In this document: one piece after another, positions 57,128 through 64,000 of the stretch
Numbering within the stretch: the first letter of the stretch is position 1
Layout: each line of letters starts with the position of its first letter
Assembly: GCF_006715005.1 (NCBI RefSeq)
Contig: NZ_VFMJ01000001.1
Location: 4,774,001 to 4,838,000 of the forward strand
Source of the DNA: Serratia marcescens
Lineage (GTDB): Bacteria > Pseudomonadota > Gammaproteobacteria > Enterobacterales > Enterobacteriaceae
Direction of reading: 5' to 3'
Length of the DNA: 64,000 bases
Notes under the pieces: generated by a model
Told to the model about the DNA's origin: nothing
Database searches by the model: none
What the model saw: only the letters and a program-made list of their open reading frames with translations
Made by a program: the position numbers and the translations under genes

Positions 57128-58132
57128 TTACTGGAATGCCGCCACGATGGTGGCCGATGCGTTGAATTCCCCTTCGCCGATCTCTGCGCCGCCGTTGGCG
57201 AACGGCGCCGCCACCAGGTTCCAGGAGCCGCCGTTGCCGATGTTCGGCACCGGGTAAAACTCATTCGGGATAACCAGCTGGCCGTTGTGCGTCAGCCGGA
57301 TGCCGAGATCGTTCTTGTCGGTTTTGAACACCTCGTTGCTGAAGGCGGCCGCCGTGCCCGACACCGCCAGCTTGATGTTCAGCGTGCCGTCCTCGAAGCT
57401 GCCGCCCTCGCACTGGAAGCGCACCGGAATGCTTTGCGGATAGTTCGAGCCGTTGAGATCGCTGCCGCCGATCTCGCCGAACTCCACGTTGATCAGCTGG
57501 CCTTCGTTCACCACGCATTTATCCGGCACGTAGAGGATCGCGGACTGGATAAACACCTGCGCCATCGGATTGGGGCCGAAACCGCCGTCGGTTGAGCCGA
57601 GGCGGCCGAACATCTCGATGATCTGCCGATCGTTAATCTCGACGCCGTTGATGATCTTTTTGCGCACCCGGAAGGTGATGCGGCCTTTTGAACCGCTTTC
57701 ATAGTTGTTGACCTGCACATAGGGCGGTGAGCAGCTGTGGTTGGGATACTCGTTGGATTCGTTGTAAAAAGGCACCGTGACATAGGCCTTCTTATTACCT
57801 GCAATCCACACTTCGGCTTTTAAATCCAGGAAGTCGTTCAACTGCAAGAAGCCGTTGCCGTAGTCAGAGGGGGGCAGCGCCGAATCCGACTTGTAAAAGT
57901 GCGGGCTTCGGGGGATCGGCGTATCGCAGTAGGCCTTACCGGTATAGGTACCGCCTAAGGAATAGGGAAACTGTTTGGTGAACCCCACCTGGTTGGTGAT
58001 GTTGCTTTGATTGAGGTCGATATAGAACTGTTTCGGCCCGCCGTCCGGCGTGACGTAGCCGTTGGCCCAGGCGGCGGGGGCCGCCAGTGCAATCGCCAGC
58101 GGCAGGCAGAGTTTGGTCAGTTGAGTTTTCAT
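57128..58132 (-). CDS. Two-domain fimbrial tip adhesin
   Basis: This 334-aa protein has a signal peptide (about 1-23, after PAAWA). An N-terminal receptor-binding domain follows (about 24-200, with Cys in YCDTPIP and NHSCSPPY). The C-terminal pilin domain starts around CVVNEGQLINVEFGEIGG and ends IVAAFQ. Length and two-domain form fit a FimH/MrpH-like tip adhesin, since ordinary pilins are 170-200 aa. The start is taken as MKTQL (58132); the frame extends six codons upstream. It lies after a 203-aa minor pilin (14 nt gap) and before the terminal minor pilin. The receptor is unknown. Confidence 0.83.
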   Translation of the reverse strand: MKTQLTKLCLPLAIALAAPAAWANGYVTPDGGPKQFYIDLNQSNITNQVGFTKQFPYSLGGTYTGKAYCDTPIPRSPHFYKSDSALPPSDYGNGFLQLNDFLDLKAEVWIAGNKKAYVTVPFYNESNEYPNHSCSPPYVQVNNYESGSKGRITFRVRKKIINGVEINDRQIIEMFGRLGSTDGGFGPNPMAQVFIQSAILYVPDKCVVNEGQLINVEFGEIGGSDLNGSNYPQSIPVRFQCEGGSFEDGTLNIKLAVSGTAAAFSNEVFKTDKNDLGIRLTHNGQLVIPNEFYPVPNIGNGGSWNLVAAPFANGGAEIGEGEFNASATIVAAFQ

Positions 58133-58146
58133 CGCGTTCTCGAGCC

Positions 58147-58758
58147 TCACAGGTAAATCACCTGAATGTGCGCCACGGCGGCGAACCCGGCGGCCATCAC
58201 CGCCCGCTGGGTGGATTCCACGCTGGCGCTAAACCACAGGGTGTTGCTGCCGGGTTGCAGAATGTAGGGGCGGCTGCGCTGGTTCAGCTCCAGCACCTGG
58301 CCCTGCTGGTCTTGCAGCCGCAGGCCGATGCCCTGTACGCCGCCGTTCAGCTTCAGCAACGACGGGTTGTCGACGTCGCTTTCGCCGAGAAACACCAGCG
58401 TGGCAGCCTGCTCACCTTGCAGATAGAGGCGGCCGGCGTCGCCGTTGCGCGGGCCGGCCGGGTTATCCGCCAGCGCGCGCGCGCCCAGCAGGCAGTTGCG
58501 GAACGAGAGGCGAAAACGCACCGGCGTGCTGCGATCGCCGGCGTTGCGGAAGTCGCGTGCGCTGACGTCGCCCAGATCGACAGCCTGATCTCGGCTGTCC
58601 GGCGTCAGGCTGCAGGGGGAGCTGAGCAGGCCGCCGTGAAAGCTGACGGTGCCGGTGGTGCCTTCGATCACGCCCAGCGGCGTTGCCGCCATTGCGCCGC
58701 CGCCGCACAGCAGTGCGCCGAGCAGCAGCGGGCGCAGTCGATCGGTGAATTCAGCCAT
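58147..58758 (-). CDS. Minor fimbrial subunit
   Basis: A 203-aa pilin with a signal peptide (about 1-27, GGGAMA-AT). A pilin motif is TVSFHGGLLSSPCSLTPDSRDQAVDLGDVSARDFRN with the disulfide partner RNCLLGARAL, and the C-terminus is AAVAHIQVIYL. The ATG at 58758 has AGGAGG at 6 nt, which decides the start. It sits between the chaperone and adhesin genes, the usual place of a tip adaptor or anchor. Confidence 0.85.
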   Translation of the reverse strand: MAEFTDRLRPLLLGALLCGGGAMAATPLGVIEGTTGTVSFHGGLLSSPCSLTPDSRDQAVDLGDVSARDFRNAGDRSTPVRFRLSFRNCLLGARALADNPAGPRNGDAGRLYLQGEQAATLVFLGESDVDNPSLLKLNGGVQGIGLRLQDQQGQVLELNQRSRPYILQPGSNTLWFSASVESTQRAVMAAGFAAVAHIQVIYL

Positions 58759-58769
58759 GCTGGACCTCC

Positions 58770-59516
58770 TTATTTTTTCTCGGGCACGGCGGTGCAAACG
58801 CTGCCGTTGCAGGCGAAGCGCAGCTCCGGGTGGCCGCCGTAGTCGTTGATGTAGGTGATGACAAAGCTGTTCATGCCGGTCTCTTGCAGCTTGAGACTTT
58901 CGCTGGATTTCGGTTTCAGCATCAGCGGCTGAAAACCGCCGATCGCGCCGCCGCCCTGTTTTTGCGTCTGCCGCGTCATGCCGGTCAGGGTGATGTAAAA
59001 CGGCGTCGGGTTGTCGACGGTGACGGCGCCGCCGCTTTTACGGAACACCAGCTTTTCCTGCCACACCTGGCCCTTGGGCGCGACGATGGCCTTCGGCCGG
59101 TAGAACAGCTTGATCTGCGTTTGCAGCGCCAGCTGCATCACGTTGGTTTTGGTGCTTTTCGGCGGAATTTCGCGCAGGTTGAAGTAGAACACCGACTCGC
59201 GATCCTGCGGCAGGCGATCCGCCTCCGGCGTCTTGGTGATGCGCACTACGCTGCGTTCGCTCGGCTCCACGCGCTGCAACGGCGGCAGCACCACCAGCGG
59301 CGAGGTGATTTTCTGGTGCTGCTCGTTCTCCAGCCAGGACTGCGCCAGGAATGGCAGCTCTTTGTTTTCGTTGACGATATTCAGGCTGATCGATTTGGCG
59401 TCGCTCACATAGACGGCGCGCGTGCGATCCAGCGATATCGCCGCGTCGGCGGTGGGCAGTACGGCGCTCAGGGCCAGGCCGGCGGCGGTCAGTAGCGTTA
59501 TCGGGTGTTTGTTCAT
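58770..59516 (-). CDS. Periplasmic fimbrial chaperone
   Basis: A 248-aa PapD-like chaperone with a signal peptide (about 1-25, TADA-AI). The first Ig-like domain has ISLDRTRAVYVSDAKSISLNIVNENKELPFLAQSWLEN. The signature is YFNLREIPPKS (usual FYxNLxxIPPK), and the second domain has QTQIKLFYRPKAIV with the subunit-anchoring lysine. It has a C-terminal cysteine pair (RFACNGSVCTAV) typical of the FGL/FGS-mixed MrpD-like group. It lies 24 nt after the usher stop. Confidence 0.92.
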   Translation of the reverse strand: MNKHPITLLTAAGLALSAVLPTADAAISLDRTRAVYVSDAKSISLNIVNENKELPFLAQSWLENEQHQKITSPLVVLPPLQRVEPSERSVVRITKTPEADRLPQDRESVFYFNLREIPPKSTKTNVMQLALQTQIKLFYRPKAIVAPKGQVWQEKLVFRKSGGAVTVDNPTPFYITLTGMTRQTQKQGGGAIGGFQPLMLKPKSSESLKLQETGMNSFVITYINDYGGHPELRFACNGSVCTAVPEKK

Positions 59517-59540
59517 GTCATTATTTCTCAGCGTTACGGA

Positions 59541-62042
59541 TTACAGGGTGGCGCACGGCAGCAGCAGCTGGTCCAGCGGCTTGGCGGCGCCCGGGATCAC
59601 GATGCGGCAGCGGCGTTGGCCTTCCCAGGCGACGTCCAGTTTTTCCTCCGGCTGCACGCCGGTCAGGTAGACCGAGCCGCCGTCGTTGACCACCGCGACC
59701 TCGCGGCCTTTCTCGCTCAGGACCGCGGCGCCGAACGGCGGCTCGCTGCCGTCCGCGAGGCGAATGGTGGCCAGCAGCTTGCTGCCTTTCACCACCTCGA
59801 AGTGGCGGTAACCAATGGCGCCTTCGGTCAGCGTGCCTTGCACCACGGCGCGAGTGGCTTCGACGTCGTCCGCCAGCTTGTTGACGTCGATGCGGGTGTC
59901 GGTGTTGTAGTAGCTGGTGATGTCGGAAATCACCGCCAGCCCGAAACGGTTGCTGTAGGCGCGGCCGTTGTTGATCGGCACGCCGGCGATGCCGTCGGTG
60001 TCGAGCATCATGCGGCTGCCGCCGTTGCTCGAGTTCTGGTGCGCCGCGATACCGTGCCGGGTGGCGGTGAGGCCGCCGCGGAACGAGCCGCCGATCGACG
60101 AGTAGCTGTCCTGCTGGTAAGAGGCGCTGGCGTTCAGCGAGCCGAACGAGGCGTTGTGGGTGTAGTACCCGCGCGCCAGCGATTTGCCGGACTGATTGAA
60201 GCCGCCGCTGACCTGCCAGGTATTGTCCGGATCGCTGTAGTCGTTGTACGACGCGGTCTGCGTGACATCGCCATTGTTGGTTTGCAGCGCATAACCGACG
60301 CGCCGGCGATCGCCGATCGGCACGGTGAAGTTGAGCATCACGCTGTCGTCGGTGCGGCCCTGGTAATAGGTGCGGTAAGCCGACAGCGAGGCGGTGATGT
60401 TGCTGATATCGCCGACGCTGAACAGCTTGCTGGCCGACAGCCCGTAACGATCCTGAGTTCGCGCATCCCAATAGGTCTGATGCGAGTAGGTCAGGTAGGC
60501 GGTGATCGCCTTGGCGCTGTCTTCCGCCATAAAGGTTTTGCTGGCGGTGATGGTGTACAGCTCTTTCTGGCGGCCGTTGTAATTCTTGTCGTAATCGCCG
60601 TAACGCTCCTGCAGGTACTGCGACATGTTCATGAACTTGCGCTGCGAGAAGCGGTAGCCGGCGAAGGTGATTTGGCTGTTCAGCTCGTCGAAGCGTTTGG
60701 CGTAGTTGAGCTTGAACGACATGCCGCTGGCGGTCGGCTCGCCGGGCAGACGGGCGATCGACTGGGTGACGTCCAGCGACATGGCGCCGAACACGTTCAG
60801 ATCGCGGCCGAGGCCGAGCGCCCAGGCGTTATAGTCGCCGCCGAGCAGCGCGCCGCCGTACAGCGACCAGGCGTTGTTCAGCCCCCAGGAGAAGTCGCTG
60901 GCGGAAAACAGCGGCCCCTGGGTGCGGTGGTCGTAGGCCGAGGTTTTGCCGAGCGCCACGTTGTAGCGCACGTAGCCCGGTCGGGTCAGATAAGGAATGG
61001 TCGCGGTATCCACCTGGAAGGTCGAAACGGTGCCGTCCTGCTCTTCCACCTTGACGTCCAGCTTGCCGCGCACCGAGCTGTTGAGATCCTGAATGGCGAA
61101 CGGCCCGGCGGGCACCGTGGTTTCGTACAGCGTGCGGCCTTCCTGCGAGACGGTGATCTTGGCGTTGCTCTTGGCGATGCCGCGTACTTCCGGCGCGTAA
61201 CCCTGCAGGTTGGGCGGCAGCATGCGCTCGTCGCTGGCCAGGTTGAGGCCGGTAAAGCGATAGGCGTCGAATACCCCGGAGTCGAGATAAATCTCGCCCA
61301 GCGTCAGCTTGGCGGCCTGCATCGGCAGCGCGCGATAGGCGTAGATCTGGTTCCAGTCGAAACCGGTGCTGCGATCGCCGGCCTGCTGATTGTAATTGGC
61401 CTGGTAGTCCGCGCGCAGGCGCCAGGCGCCCATATTGGCGCCCAGCGTGCCGTAGCTGCTCAGGTTCTGGGCGGTGTTGTTGTTGTGGTTCTGCTTGCCT
61501 AACTGGCCGCTCAGGTTGTAGTCCAGCAGCAGGCCGGGGATGCCGTCGTCCCACTGCTCGGGCGGCGTCCAGTCGGGATCGGAGTATTTCATCCACGCCT
61601 GCGGGATGGTGATCGCCAGCACGCCGCCGCCGATGCGATCGGAGACGGTCGCGCCTTTGATGCCGCGAATGTCGGCGCACTGGTTGTCGTGCCACAGGGT
61701 GACTTTTTTGGCCGCTTCTTCTTTCAGCGCCATTTTTTCCACCAGGTCAGGCGGCAGGCACACCTGGCTGCCGCTTTTGTTATCCGGCGACGGGAAATAC
61801 TGAATGCTGCGCTGGGGCAGCGTTTTCTGGTTGATCTTGATGTCCAGCAAATAAGCGCCGGGCATGACGTAATCGGCATCGGAGAAGCGCGAAAGATCCA
61901 CTTTGCTGCGCTCGCCGATGTCCAGCACGTCGGTATTGAACTCCGTGGCGGAAAATGCCGGACGCACCCAGAGGAAAGATAGAATGACGAGGAGAGGTAG
62001 GTGTTTCCGTGTCAGTAATGACGTCATAGCATAATCACTCAT
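59541..62042 (-). CDS. Fimbrial outer-membrane usher
   Basis: An 833-aa outer-membrane usher of FimD/PapC type. A signal peptide (about 1-32, PAFS-AT) precedes the N-terminal periplasmic domain (FNTDVLDIGERSKVDLSRFSDADYVMPGAYLLDIKIN). A 24-strand barrel (about 130-660) contains the plug region and is rich in YRF/YGL-type strands. The C-terminal domains include the QVDTATIPYLTRPGYVRYNVALGK and VIPGAAKPLDQLLLPCATL blocks. It lies 71 nt after the minor pilin gene on the same message. Length matches the family. Confidence 0.93.
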   Translation of the reverse strand: MSDYAMTSLLTRKHLPLLVILSFLWVRPAFSATEFNTDVLDIGERSKVDLSRFSDADYVMPGAYLLDIKINQKTLPQRSIQYFPSPDNKSGSQVCLPPDLVEKMALKEEAAKKVTLWHDNQCADIRGIKGATVSDRIGGGVLAITIPQAWMKYSDPDWTPPEQWDDGIPGLLLDYNLSGQLGKQNHNNNTAQNLSSYGTLGANMGAWRLRADYQANYNQQAGDRSTGFDWNQIYAYRALPMQAAKLTLGEIYLDSGVFDAYRFTGLNLASDERMLPPNLQGYAPEVRGIAKSNAKITVSQEGRTLYETTVPAGPFAIQDLNSSVRGKLDVKVEEQDGTVSTFQVDTATIPYLTRPGYVRYNVALGKTSAYDHRTQGPLFSASDFSWGLNNAWSLYGGALLGGDYNAWALGLGRDLNVFGAMSLDVTQSIARLPGEPTASGMSFKLNYAKRFDELNSQITFAGYRFSQRKFMNMSQYLQERYGDYDKNYNGRQKELYTITASKTFMAEDSAKAITAYLTYSHQTYWDARTQDRYGLSASKLFSVGDISNITASLSAYRTYYQGRTDDSVMLNFTVPIGDRRRVGYALQTNNGDVTQTASYNDYSDPDNTWQVSGGFNQSGKSLARGYYTHNASFGSLNASASYQQDSYSSIGGSFRGGLTATRHGIAAHQNSSNGGSRMMLDTDGIAGVPINNGRAYSNRFGLAVISDITSYYNTDTRIDVNKLADDVEATRAVVQGTLTEGAIGYRHFEVVKGSKLLATIRLADGSEPPFGAAVLSEKGREVAVVNDGGSVYLTGVQPEEKLDVAWEGQRRCRIVIPGAAKPLDQLLLPCATL

Positions 62043-62113
62043 GGCAAGTCCGCGCCCAATAGCAGGTCATCCGTACGACCTGAATACGTAATGCTGTGCA
62101 GCGCCCGCCGGCG

Positions 62114-62665
62114 CTAGAGATAAGACAGGGTGAATTTGGCCAGAGAGCTGAAGCCGCCTGCCCGTGCCTTGTCGGGATGCAGGCGCAACTGCGCGCCGAA
62201 ACGCAGCGTGTTGTCGCCGGCGACAATCTGGTAATCTGCCGTCGTGCTGCCGAGCGGGATCGGGGTGCCGGTATCGGTCAACAGCTCGATAGCCACCCCC
62301 TTCGCCTCGCCGTAAACGCCCAGCAGGGCAGGATCCCGGCTGTCGGCGGTGCCGTCGAACGTGACGTTGGCCGCGCGATAGATGAAGTCAGGCCTTACCT
62401 GGCTGGCCAGTTCGCAGTTCACCAGTTTGATCGTGAAATGGCGGCGGCTGCCGATCAGCACCGATTGCCCGTCCTGCGAGGCGTCGCTCATGGAGATCAG
62501 CCCGAAATCGACGGTTTGATCCAGGCTATCGCTGGCGATGCCGCACGGCGTTTCGACGATGGTGCCGCCCAGGCTGACTTTGCCGTGGCCCTGATTTTTC
62601 CCTGCCGCCGCCGCGCTGCCTACGCTGAGCGCGATGAGCAACAGGCCGCAAAGGCGGATAGTCAT
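62114..62665 (-). CDS. Fimbrial subunit (minor pilin)
   Basis: A 183-aa pilin: signal peptide (MTIRLCGLLLIALSVGSAAA), donor strand NQGHGKVSLGGTIVETPCGI, disulfide Cys in TPCGI and VNCELASQ, and terminal SLAKFTLSYL. Start ATG 62665 has GGGAG 8 nt upstream; a longer open frame to 62743 lacks ribosome support. It occupies the place of mrpB-like subunits between major pilin and usher. Confidence 0.86.
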   Translation of the reverse strand: MTIRLCGLLLIALSVGSAAAAGKNQGHGKVSLGGTIVETPCGIASDSLDQTVDFGLISMSDASQDGQSVLIGSRRHFTIKLVNCELASQVRPDFIYRAANVTFDGTADSRDPALLGVYGEAKGVAIELLTDTGTPIPLGSTTADYQIVAGDNTLRFGAQLRLHPDKARAGGFSSLAKFTLSYL

Positions 62666-62724
62666 GCTGGCGTCTCCCTGTCTTTCCCTGTTCCCTTGCC
62701 GGTATCCTCGGCATGCAATAAAGC

Positions 62725-62748
62725 GGGGGATGCCCTGAGACATCCCCT
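62725..62748 (-). terminator. Attenuator-like hairpin between major pilin and the rest
   Basis: GGGGATG/CATCCCC arms around an 8-nt loop lie 10 nt past the major pilin stop, with only CGCTTTA after it. A leaky terminator or stabilising stem here would give the usual excess of major subunit. Confidence 0.6.
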
Positions 62749-62756
62749 GTGGGGTA

Positions 62757-63287
62757 TTACAGGTAAGCCAGGGTGAAGTTCGCCACGCTGGTGAAGTCGC
62801 CCGGTACCACGGTGCTTGAGGCGCCGCTGCCCTGCAGGTAGGCGGCGAATTTCAGCGAGTTGTCGCCGTCGTTCAGGCCCTGGCCGTCGGTCGCGGTGCC
62901 CAGTTCCACTTCTTTGGAGTGCAGGTTGTCGTAGATCACGATGCCGGCGCCGGTTGCCGTGCCGCTCAGGGCCAGCAGTTTGTTGTTGATCGGATCAGGC
63001 GTGCCGGTAAAGGTCACCTTGACGTTCTTCATGGTGGAGATGGAGCAATCTTTCAGCTCGATGTTGAAAGGCTGCATGCTGGATTTACCCTGATTAGCCA
63101 GGATGCGGCTGCTGATCTGGCCCATTGGCACGGTCTGATCAACGGATTCCGGCGCGACGCTGCATGGCGCATCGATAATTTCGCCGGTAAAGGTGACTTT
63201 ACCGCTGCCCTGATTAGGTGCTGCATGCGCAACAGATGCGGAAGCGAAAGCAATCACGGTTGCCAGCATTAATTTATTCAGTTTCAT
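62757..63287 (-). CDS. Major fimbrial subunit
   Basis: This 176-aa type 1-like pilin has a signal peptide MKLNKLMLATVIAFASASVAHA, then an N-terminal extension (APNQGSGKVTFTGEIIDAPCSV), a disulfide pair (APCSV and KDCSI) and the terminal SVANFTLAYL. It is first in the operon and followed by a hairpin, as expected of the main shaft protein. The ATG has AGGA about 9 nt upstream. The layout A-B-usher-chaperone-minor-adhesin-minor-regulator is closest to Proteus mrp and Serratia fimbrial operons. Confidence 0.92.
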   Translation of the reverse strand: MKLNKLMLATVIAFASASVAHAAPNQGSGKVTFTGEIIDAPCSVAPESVDQTVPMGQISSRILANQGKSSMQPFNIELKDCSISTMKNVKVTFTGTPDPINNKLLALSGTATGAGIVIYDNLHSKEVELGTATDGQGLNDGDNSLKFAAYLQGSGASSTVVPGDFTSVANFTLAYL

Positions 63288-64000
63288 TTCTCAGGTTCCT
63301 GTAGAGAGTTTTTAAATAAAAAGAACAGCACATCTAAATCCCCCGCAGCGGCGGCAACGCCATGTCGCCGGCCGTGCGGTTGGAGCCAGATCCTTTTGCT
63401 CTGGGCAATACGCCAACATCCGTTATTTATGAGAAATAACGAGATTTGGAAAATCGACAATGGATTTTCTGGTAAATAAAATACGAGTTTTATGTGTGGC
63501 GTGTTGCTGGGAATATTCTTGCAAATAATAGTATTGCTTGGAAATAGATTTTATTAAATTAAGTCAAATTCAGAATATAAAACCAAAAGGAAAAAGAAAT
63601 ATATTTGCTTTAAAATCAATAGATCGTATACAAATATTATCCAGTATAAATCACTATATAAATAACGATATGCGAGATATTAGATCGGGGGAAATAGGGG
63701 TGCACCTACAATTCACAATATTGTTTTGCTAATATCGCCCTTAGGCAGCAGATGATGCATTTCTCTTTAGAAACAAAATATAAAACATAATTCATTGTTT
63801 TTATTGTTGTTTCATGGTTTTCTGTTCACGAGTGATTGGGTTTCTTATTCGCGTTTAACCCGCGTTTAGATCTGATTAATTAACAATTGAATAACAATTA
63901 CACCGGTAGTGAATTATTCTATCGCATTGCGGTATAGGGATTTTTCGCTGTCTAACCCCTTTTGATTAATCAAATTAAGGCATGTGCCGCTGCCGTTCGC
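63288..64000. other. AT-rich region upstream of the fimbrial operon
   Basis: About 713 bp. The first 130 bp are of ordinary composition, then 63480-63960 is strongly AT-rich (H-NS-type target by composition). It holds a perfect 8-bp inverted repeat, CGTTATTT/AAATAACG, at 63421-63441. A tandem CGCGTTTA (63850-63867) is also present. A 64-codon rightward frame (63538-63732) starts with TTG, has no ribosome site, and is taken as chance. I saw no pair of repeats flanking an invertible switch. Confidence 0.5.

Noticed and set aside
63538..63732. 64-codon rightward frame in the AT-rich region
   Set aside because: It begins with TTG, has no ribosome site and matches nothing recognisable. AT-rich DNA yields such frames by chance.

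Overview
The window is chromosomal DNA of an enteric bacterium, almost certainly a Serratia close to S. marcescens. Reasons: high GC with GC-rich third positions; a conserved Enterobacterales backbone (cdh, yhjE, yhjD, spy, gor, rlmJ, prlC, rsmJ, uspA, uspB, pitA, yhiN); two tandem S8-type autotransporter serine proteases of the Serratia Ssp family; a DSF-type rpfF/rpfR pair; srfABC; and a chaperone-usher fimbrial operon. No rRNA, tRNA, CRISPR array, insertion sequence or prophage was seen.

Layout. 0-9.7 kb: the end of cdh, yhjE and yhjD, then the convergent diffusible-signal pair rpfF (synthase) and rpfR (PAS-GGDEF-EAL receptor), spy behind a probable BaeR site, and a UPF0261 gene divergent from a TetR regulator. 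10-16.5 kb: two tandem autotransporter proteases sharing a 1.64 kb direct repeat, much of it apparently identical. 16.5-20 kb: an intergenic region with a lone leftward terminator and a palindromic operator, then a three-gene signalling unit (HTH-receiver regulator, hybrid histidine kinase, and a secreted Oxidored_molyb-fold protein with no cysteine in its mature part).

20-41.5 kb: the conserved enteric block gor - rlmJ - prlC - rsmJ - uspA - uspB - pitA - yhiN, with accessory genes inserted: an ASCH/HIT pair, a six-gene sugar operon (binding protein, ABC ATPase, two permeases, D-ribulokinase-like FGGY kinase, SIS isomerase), gdhA, and a LysR/SDR pair. 41.5-45.7 kb: a small redox/detoxification cluster (VOC, SRPBCC, SDR, aldo-keto reductase) divergent from its LysR regulator, with an unlisted 46-residue membrane microprotein behind the VOC gene. 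45.7-52 kb: srfABC. 52-56 kb: an EamA transporter, a MocR-type regulator and an arginase-fold enzyme. 55.8-63.3 kb: a complete fimbrial operon read leftward (major pilin, minor pilin, usher, chaperone, minor pilin, two-domain adhesin, minor pilin, LuxR regulator). 63.3-64 kb: an AT-rich upstream region.

The most original signals are the cysteine-free Oxidored_molyb protein coupled to a hybrid kinase, the structured leader of rpfF, the orphan leftward terminator and operator at 16.6-16.8 kb, the altered active site of the SIS protein in the ribulose operon, and the unlisted 46-aa membrane protein. All assignments come from reading translations and motifs by eye. No database search was run.
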